A stretch of DNA of 64,000 bases from PFJX01 sp044227325 (GTDB lineage Bacteria; Pseudomonadota; Gammaproteobacteria; Burkholderiales; Thiobacillaceae), in NCBI GenBank assembly GCA_044227325.1, contig JBGAFI010000004.1:259479-323478 (forward strand), in the 5' to 3' direction. The notes beneath the pieces were generated by a model. It was not told the DNA's origin, made no database searches, and saw only the letters and a program-made list of their open reading frames with translations. Positions within the stretch are counted from its first letter, which is position 1. Every line of letters starts with the position of its first letter. Of this stretch, positions 58,911-64,000 are shown in pieces. The translations under genes were made by a program, and so were the position numbers.

Positions 58911-61520
58911 ATGAAACACCCCGACACCCCCAATACCCTCAATACCTCTTCCGAACAATCACCGAAATGGAGAATCAACATGCGTATCGGAACCCGACTC
59001 AACGTGCTAATCGGCATCGTGCTGCTCATACTCACCGTCGTGACCGGCATCTCCCTCTACATGCTGCGCTCGTCGATCATGCATGAGAAGCAGGAAATGC
59101 TGCAGAACCTGGTGGAGACCGGCCTGTCCACGTTGGACCACTACGGCAAACAGGCCGAGAACGGCGCGCTGAGCAAGGAAGCCGCCCAGGCGGCCGCGAA
59201 GAAGGCGATCTCCGCCATCCGCTACGAAGGCACCAACTACCTGTTCGTCGTCGACACGGACTACCGCATGCAGGTCCAGCCGATCAAGCCGGAAATGGAA
59301 GGCAAGGACGTTTCCGGCGTCAAGGACACCAACGGCGTCCAGATCCTCACCGAGCTGGTGAACATGTCCAAGAGCGACAACTGGAACTTCCTCGAATACC
59401 TGTGGCCCCGCGAGGGCTCGCCGGTCCCGGTGGCGAAGCTGTCCACCGCCAAGTTGTACGCCCCCTGGGGCTGGGCGGTCGGCACCGGCGTCTACATCGA
59501 CGACGTGAACAAGACCTTCTGGGACGCCGCCATGACCCTGGGCGGCATCGCCCTGGTCGCCATGGCCGCGCTGCTCGCCGCCGCCATCTTCATCGCCCGT
59601 TCCATCGTGCGTCCCATCGGCCGCGCCGTCGACGCCGCCAACCTGTTGGCCGAGGGCGACCTCAGCAAGAAGGTCGAGGCGACCGGCAAGGACGAAACCG
59701 CGCAACTGCTGCGCGCGGTGGGCAAGGTCCAGGACAGTCTCCAAGCCATGTCCGCCGAAACGCGCGGACTGATCCAGGCGGCGGAATCCGGCCGGCTGAC
59801 CGTGCGCGCCGACGCCGGCAAGCACGCGGGCGAATTCCGCACCATCATCACCGGCATCAACTCCACCCTGGACCGCCTGGTCGGTTTCCTGGACCTCATG
59901 CCGTCTCCCGCCATGGTGGTGGACAAGGACTTCAACATCCAATACATGAATGAGCTGGGCGCCAAGGTGGGCGGCAAGACGCCGACCCAACTCGTGGGCA
60001 GCAAGTGCTACGACCACTTCAAGACCGCGGACTGCCGCACCGACAAGTGCGCGTGCGGCCGGGCCATGGCCAATGGCCAGATGGCCAGCAGCGAGACCGA
60101 CGCCCACCCGGGCAGCCTCAACCTGGACATCGCCTATTCCGGCACGCCCATCCGCACCCAGGAAGGCAACGTGGTCGGCGCCTTCGAGTTCATCACCGAC
60201 CAGACCGCGATCAAGAACAACGCCCGCGTGGCGAAGAAGGTCGCCGACTACCAGAACGCCGAAACCGCCAAGCTGGTGCAGGGCCTGACCAAACTGGCCG
60301 AAGGCGACGTGGACTTCAGCATCAAACCGGATACCGCCGACGCCGACACCCAGGCCGTCAAGGATACCTACGACGCCATCGCCCGCGCGGTGAACACCTG
60401 CGTCGGCGCCATCAAGGGCGTCATCGGCGACACCCGCCTGCTGTCCCAGGCCGCGCTGGAAGGCAAGCTCGACGTGCGCGCCGACGCCAGCGGCCACAAG
60501 GGCGACTTCCGCCGCATCGTCGAGGGCATCAACGCCACGCTGGACGCCGTGATCGTCCCGGTCAACGAGGTGGTGCGCATCCTGTCCCTGATGGAGCAGG
60601 GCAATCTTTCCGAGAAGATCGAGGCGGAATACAAGGGCCAGTTGCAGGAACTGCGCGACTCGGTGAACAACACCGTGGCCAAGCTGGCGGAAACCATGCG
60701 CGAAGTGCGCACCGCCGCGGACAACCTGTCCTCGGCCTCCGAGCAACTCTCGGCGACCGCCCAGAACCTGTCCCAGGGCGCCAGCGAGCAGGCGGCCAGC
60801 GTGGAGGAAACCTCCGCGTCCATCGAGCAGATGTCCGCTTCCATCGCCCAGAACTCCGAGAACGCCAAGATGACCGACGCCATGGCCGCCAAGGCCGCGA
60901 AGGAAGCCGGCGAAGGCGGCGAGGCCGTGAAGGAGACGGTGGATGCGATGAAGCAGATCGCCGACAAGATCGGCATCATCGACGACATCGCCTATCAGAC
61001 CAACATGCTCGCGCTCAACGCCGCCATCGAGGCCGCCCGCGCCGGCGAGCACGGCAAGGGTTTCGCCGTGGTGGCCGCCGAGGTGCGCAAGCTGGCCGAG
61101 CGTTCCCAGTTCGCCGCCCAGGAAATCGGCGAGTTGGCCGGCGGCAGCGTGGAGATGGCGGAGAAGGCCGGCCAGTTGCTGGACGAGATCGTGCCGTCCA
61201 TCAACAAGACCTCGGACCTGGTCCAGGAGATATCCTCCGCTTCCGACGAGCAGTCCTCCGGCGTGGGCCAGATCAACGGCGCCATGAGCCAGCTCAACCA
61301 GACCACCCAGCAGAACGCCTCGGCCTCCGAGGAACTGGCGGCCACCGCCGACGAGATGAGCGGCCAGGCCGAGCAGCTCCAGCAACTGGTGAGCTTCTTC
61401 AAGGTGGGCGAGACCGCCCGGGAAAAGGCCAGCGTCGTGCACCTGTCCAGCAAGAGCGCGAAAAAGTCCGCCAAGGTGGCGAATGCCGCCCGGGGCGACA
61501 CCGAATTCGTGCAGTTCTGA
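58911..61520 (+). CDS. Methyl-accepting chemotaxis protein (sCache-HAMP-PAS-HAMP-MCP)
   Basis: An 869-residue chemoreceptor. One helix (about 30-50) is followed by a single Cache periplasmic domain (NYLFVVDTDYRMQVQP and the WGWAVGTGVYIDDV signature), a second helix near 205-225 and HAMP. A PAS domain has a cysteine-rich insert (GSKCYDHFKTADC and KCACG, about 366-382). Poly-HAMP repeats and the MCP hairpin (QTNMLALNAAIEAARAGEHGKGFAVVAAEVRKLAERS) follow. The cysteine cluster hints at a redox or metal cofactor. AGGAG supports ATG 58911; ATG 58980 is an alternative. Its signalling-domain DNA is almost identical to that of the receptor at the right edge. Confidence 0.93.
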   Translation: MKHPDTPNTLNTSSEQSPKWRINMRIGTRLNVLIGIVLLILTVVTGISLYMLRSSIMHEKQEMLQNLVETGLSTLDHYGKQAENGALSKEAAQAAAKKAISAIRYEGTNYLFVVDTDYRMQVQPIKPEMEGKDVSGVKDTNGVQILTELVNMSKSDNWNFLEYLWPREGSPVPVAKLSTAKLYAPWGWAVGTGVYIDDVNKTFWDAAMTLGGIALVAMAALLAAAIFIARSIVRPIGRAVDAANLLAEGDLSKKVEATGKDETAQLLRAVGKVQDSLQAMSAETRGLIQAAESGRLTVRADAGKHAGEFRTIITGINSTLDRLVGFLDLMPSPAMVVDKDFNIQYMNELGAKVGGKTPTQLVGSKCYDHFKTADCRTDKCACGRAMANGQMASSETDAHPGSLNLDIAYSGTPIRTQEGNVVGAFEFITDQTAIKNNARVAKKVADYQNAETAKLVQGLTKLAEGDVDFSIKPDTADADTQAVKDTYDAIARAVNTCVGAIKGVIGDTRLLSQAALEGKLDVRADASGHKGDFRRIVEGINATLDAVIVPVNEVVRILSLMEQGNLSEKIEAEYKGQLQELRDSVNNTVAKLAETMREVRTAADNLSSASEQLSATAQNLSQGASEQAASVEETSASIEQMSASIAQNSENAKMTDAMAAKAAKEAGEGGEAVKETVDAMKQIADKIGIIDDIAYQTNMLALNAAIEAARAGEHGKGFAVVAAEVRKLAERSQFAAQEIGELAGGSVEMAEKAGQLLDEIVPSINKTSDLVQEISSASDEQSSGVGQINGAMSQLNQTTQQNASASEELAATADEMSGQAEQLQQLVSFFKVGETAREKASVVHLSSKSAKKSAKVANAARGDTEFVQF

Positions 61521-61532
61521 TTGGAGGGAACC

Positions 61533-62072
61533 ATGAACGCACTCGTCAAGGCGGAGGCGGCGAAATCCATCGCCGCCATTCCTGAACAGCGCCAGTACCT
61601 GACCTTCATGCTGGGCGACGAGATGTTCGCGGTCGGCATCCTGAGCATCAAGGAGATCATCGAATACGGGCAACTGACGGTGGTGCCAATGATGCCCCGC
61701 TTCCTGCGCGGCGTGATCAACCTGCGCGGGGCGGTGGTGCCGGTGGTGGACCTGTCCGCCCGCTTCGGCCGGGGGGCCACCCAGGTGACCCGGCGCAGTT
61801 GCATCGTCATCGTCGAACTGGAGGTGGAGGAAGGCACCCAGGTGGTGGGCATGGTGGTGGACGCGGTGAACGAAGTCCTGGAAATCGCCACCGCCGACAT
61901 CGAGCCGCCGCCCGCCTTCGGCGCCCGCATCCGGACCGATTTCATCAGCGGCATGGGCAAGGTCAACGAGCGCTTCGTCATCCTGCTCGACGTCGACAAC
62001 GTCATGTCCGTGGAAGACCTGGCCCTGATAGGGCAAGCCAGTGCCGAGGCCGCGGTGGGGTGCGCGGCATGA
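61533..62072 (+). CDS. cheW: CheW coupling protein
   Basis: A 179-residue CheW-like adaptor. QYLTFMLGDEMFAVGILSIKEIIEYG, RGVINLRGAVVPVVDLSARFG and the C-terminal VILLDVDNVMSVEDL are family signatures. It would link the receptors to CheA P5. GGAGG precedes the ATG. It sits between the two large MCP genes, which suggests a dedicated pathway. Confidence 0.95.
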   Translation: MNALVKAEAAKSIAAIPEQRQYLTFMLGDEMFAVGILSIKEIIEYGQLTVVPMMPRFLRGVINLRGAVVPVVDLSARFGRGATQVTRRSCIVIVELEVEEGTQVVGMVVDAVNEVLEIATADIEPPPAFGARIRTDFISGMGKVNERFVILLDVDNVMSVEDLALIGQASAEAAVGCAA

Positions 62073-62111
62073 GTTTCAAGCTTCTGCCGCAATCCAGCCT
62101 GGGCGGCGGCG

Positions 62112-62145
62112 AGCCCGCCCCGCGGCCCATGGCGCGGGGCGGGCT
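62112..62145. repeat. 13-base-pair hairpin after cheW
   Basis: AGCCCGCCCCGCG and its exact complement CGCGGGGCGGGCT around an eight-base loop (GCCCATGG), 40 bases after the cheW stop. No T-run follows, so attenuation or mRNA protection is more likely than full termination. Confidence 0.6.
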
Positions 62146-62256
62146 GGGTGTCCGCCTGGAGATCGATCGGGTCCGGCCGGCAGAAGAAATCTTATGGGCT
62201 TCGATTTCCGGTGCTGGCCACTCCGGGCTGTTTCCGGCTCAAAAAAGGAGAACATG

Positions 62257-64000
62257 ATGTCGATCAAATGGAAAATGATGGTGGCGATGGGATTGGTTCT
62301 CGCCTTGTTTATCGCGGCCGTCGCCACGTCCCTCTACGGCATGCAGAATGTCAACAATAGTTTCCAGAAGTTCGTGGAGCAGGACCAGGAAAGCATGCAG
62401 GCCGTCAACGACCTCTATGCCCAGGGCCTGCAGACCGAGCAGGCGCTTCGCAACATCGTGCTGGATCCGAAGAACAAGCGCGCCTACGAGAACATGGCCA
62501 AGGCCGATGAGGATTTCCAGAATGCCCTGAGCAAGGCGGCCCGGCTGACCGGCGAGAATGCCGCGATACAGGCCACGTTGCGCGATATCGGCGTCCTGGT
62601 CGCGAGGAAATCCGAAATCATCAAGCAAGTGGTCGCGCTCGCGGCCACCGATAAGGCCGCCGCGTCCGCCTTGTTGAACAGCGACGAGACACCGGTATGG
62701 CGTGAGATCAAGAAGCACGTGTTGGGCCTGCAGAAGCTCTTGGGCGAAGGGGTGGTCGCGACAAAGAACGATGTGCTCTCCTACAGCGCGGGGATATTCC
62801 AGGTCGGCATGGCCATTTCGGCGGTCGCTCTGCTGTTCGGCCTCGGCATTACCTACTGGTTGATCCTCAACATCACGCGGCCATTGGACAATGCCCTGCG
62901 CGCGGTGGACAAGATCGCCGCCGGCGACCTGTCCGTGGTGCTCGAGGCGAGTTCCAAGGACGAGGTCGGTCGACTGATGGATGCCATGCGTTCCATGCAA
63001 TCCACGCTGCAGTTGCTCATCGCCGAGATGAACCACATGTCCGGTGAGCACGACCTGGGGGATATCGACGTCAAAATCGACGAGAGCAAGTTCAAGGGGG
63101 ATTTCCAGACCATGGCCGCCGGCGTGAACAACATGGTGTTCGGCCACATTGCCGTGAAGAAGAAGGCGATGGCCTGCGTCCAGGAATTCGGCGAGGGCAA
63201 CATGGACGCGCCCTTGGAGGATTTCCCGGGCAAGAAGCACTTCATCAACGACACCATCGAGCAGGTGCGCGCCAACATCAAGGCCCTCATCGCCGACACC
63301 CGGCTGCTGTCCGAGGCGGCCCTGGCGGGCAAGCTGGACGCGCGCGCCGATGCCTCCAAGCATCGCGGCGACTTCCGCCGCATCGTCGAGGGCATCAACG
63401 CCACGCTGGACGGCGTGATCGTCCCGGTCAACGAGGCGATGCGCATCCTGTCCCTGATGGAGCAGGGCAACCTTTCCGAGAAGATCGAGGCGGAATACAA
63501 GGGCCAGTTGCAGGAACTGCGCGACTCGGTGAACAACACCGTGGCCAAGCTGGCGGAGACCTTGCGCGAGGTACGCGCCACCGCCTACGCCCTGACCTCG
63601 GCCGCCGAACAGGTGAACATGACCGCGCAGAGCCTGTCCCAGGGCGCCAGCGAGCAGGCGGCCGGCGTCGAGGAAACCTCCGCGTCCATCGAGCAGATGT
63701 CCGCTTCCATCGCCCAGAACTCCGAGAACGCCAAGATGACCGACGCCATGGCCGCCAAGGCCGCGCAGGAAGCCGGCGAAGGCGGCGAGGCCGTGAAGGA
63801 GACGGTGGATGCGATGAAGCAGATCGCCGACAAGATCGGCATCATCGACGACATCGCCTACCAGACCAACATGCTCGCGCTCAACGCCGCCATCGAGGCC
63901 GCCCGCGCCGGCGAGCACGGCAAGGGTTTCGCCGTGGTGGCCGCCGAGGTGCGCAAGCTGGCCGAGCGTTCCCAGTTCGCCGCCCAGGAAATCGGCGAGT
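62257..64000 (+). CDS. Methyl-accepting chemotaxis protein, cut off by the window edge
   Basis: An open frame of 581 codons to the end of the window. An N-terminal helix (MVAMGLVLALFIAAVATSLY) precedes a four-helix-bundle type periplasmic domain (about 25-175), a helix near 185-210, HAMP and poly-HAMP repeats (NLSEKIEAEYKGQLQELRDSVNNTV). The MCP hairpin follows to AERSQFAAQEIGE. The signalling part continues past 64000. AAGGAG supports ATG 62257 (six-base spacing); ATG 62254 is three bases earlier. From 63370 to 64000 it is nearly identical at the DNA level to the preceding receptor. Confidence 0.93.
   Translation, partial: MSIKWKMMVAMGLVLALFIAAVATSLYGMQNVNNSFQKFVEQDQESMQAVNDLYAQGLQTEQALRNIVLDPKNKRAYENMAKADEDFQNALSKAARLTGENAAIQATLRDIGVLVARKSEIIKQVVALAATDKAAASALLNSDETPVWREIKKHVLGLQKLLGEGVVATKNDVLSYSAGIFQVGMAISAVALLFGLGITYWLILNITRPLDNALRAVDKIAAGDLSVVLEASSKDEVGRLMDAMRSMQSTLQLLIAEMNHMSGEHDLGDIDVKIDESKFKGDFQTMAAGVNNMVFGHIAVKKKAMACVQEFGEGNMDAPLEDFPGKKHFINDTIEQVRANIKALIADTRLLSEAALAGKLDARADASKHRGDFRRIVEGINATLDGVIVPVNEAMRILSLMEQGNLSEKIEAEYKGQLQELRDSVNNTVAKLAETLREVRATAYALTSAAEQVNMTAQSLSQGASEQAAGVEETSASIEQMSASIAQNSENAKMTDAMAAKAAQEAGEGGEAVKETVDAMKQIADKIGIIDDIAYQTNMLALNAAIEAARAGEHGKGFAVVAAEVRKLAERSQFAAQEIGE

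Overview
The window is high-GC, densely packed bacterial chromosome. The gene content points to a betaproteobacterium, probably of the Rhodocyclales/Sterolibacteriaceae kind. That placement is inferred from the combination of a PEP-CTERM surface protein, an SQR plus a SoeABC-like sulfite dehydrogenase, a 2-methylcitrate cluster and nif accessory genes; no rRNA or other phylogenetic marker is present to prove it. No tRNA, rRNA, CRISPR array or intact insertion sequence was seen.

Layout. 1-10 kb: SLC13-type permease, diguanylate cyclase, DOMON-like protein, NamZ/DUF1343 protein, small membrane protein, cytidine deaminase, and a large CHASE hybrid histidine kinase. 10.3-11.8 kb: a small accessory islet with a HigB/HigA toxin-antitoxin pair and a NYN-LOTUS protein. 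11.8-14.5 kb: iscA(nif)-nifU-nifS on the minus strand, with a NifA/sigma-54 promoter architecture. nifS is broken by a short deletion that removes the catalytic-cysteine loop. 14.5-19.4 kb: KdpD-like kinase, KdpE-like regulator and Kup potassium transporter, then a NifF-type flavodoxin with its own NifA site, IHF site and sigma-54 promoter. 19.4-23.8 kb: MocA, XdhC and an IorAB-type molybdenum hydroxylase. 24-28.4 kb: glycosyltransferase, a repeat-rich PEP-CTERM protein behind a sigma-54 promoter, and a secreted HERLH protein.

28.9-36.6 kb is the most interesting regulatory block. A LuxR-type response regulator, an NCS1-permease/hybrid-histidine-kinase fusion and a sigma-54 activator are transcribed away from a 67-residue protein and a sulfide:quinone oxidoreductase. 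The shared promoter region holds three TGTCATGACA-like sites, an IHF site and a consensus -24/-12 promoter. 37-41.9 kb: soeABC-like sulfite dehydrogenase. 42-44.1 kb: two exported proteins of unknown function and a truncated luxR remnant. 44.1-49.9 kb: prpE-prpB-prpC-prpD (propionate catabolism). 50.4-54 kb: a NarL-type two-component pair. 54.2-64 kb: a chemosensory operon (degenerate receiver, membrane-anchored signalling protein, CheY, STAS, CheA, MCP, CheW, second MCP running off the window).

How the parts fit: SQR and SoeABC would oxidise sulfide and sulfite to feed the quinone pool. The nif-linked Fe-S genes and NifF would supply nitrogenase maturation and electrons, with the nitrogenase genes themselves outside the window. 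Four separate sigma-54 promoters were found by eye. A family of palindromic repeats (arms resembling CCCCCTTTGGAAAAGGGGG) sits in operon spacers, and one copy lies in frame inside the NCS1-kinase gene. Start sites, distances and domain limits were read by eye; no alignment or database search was run.
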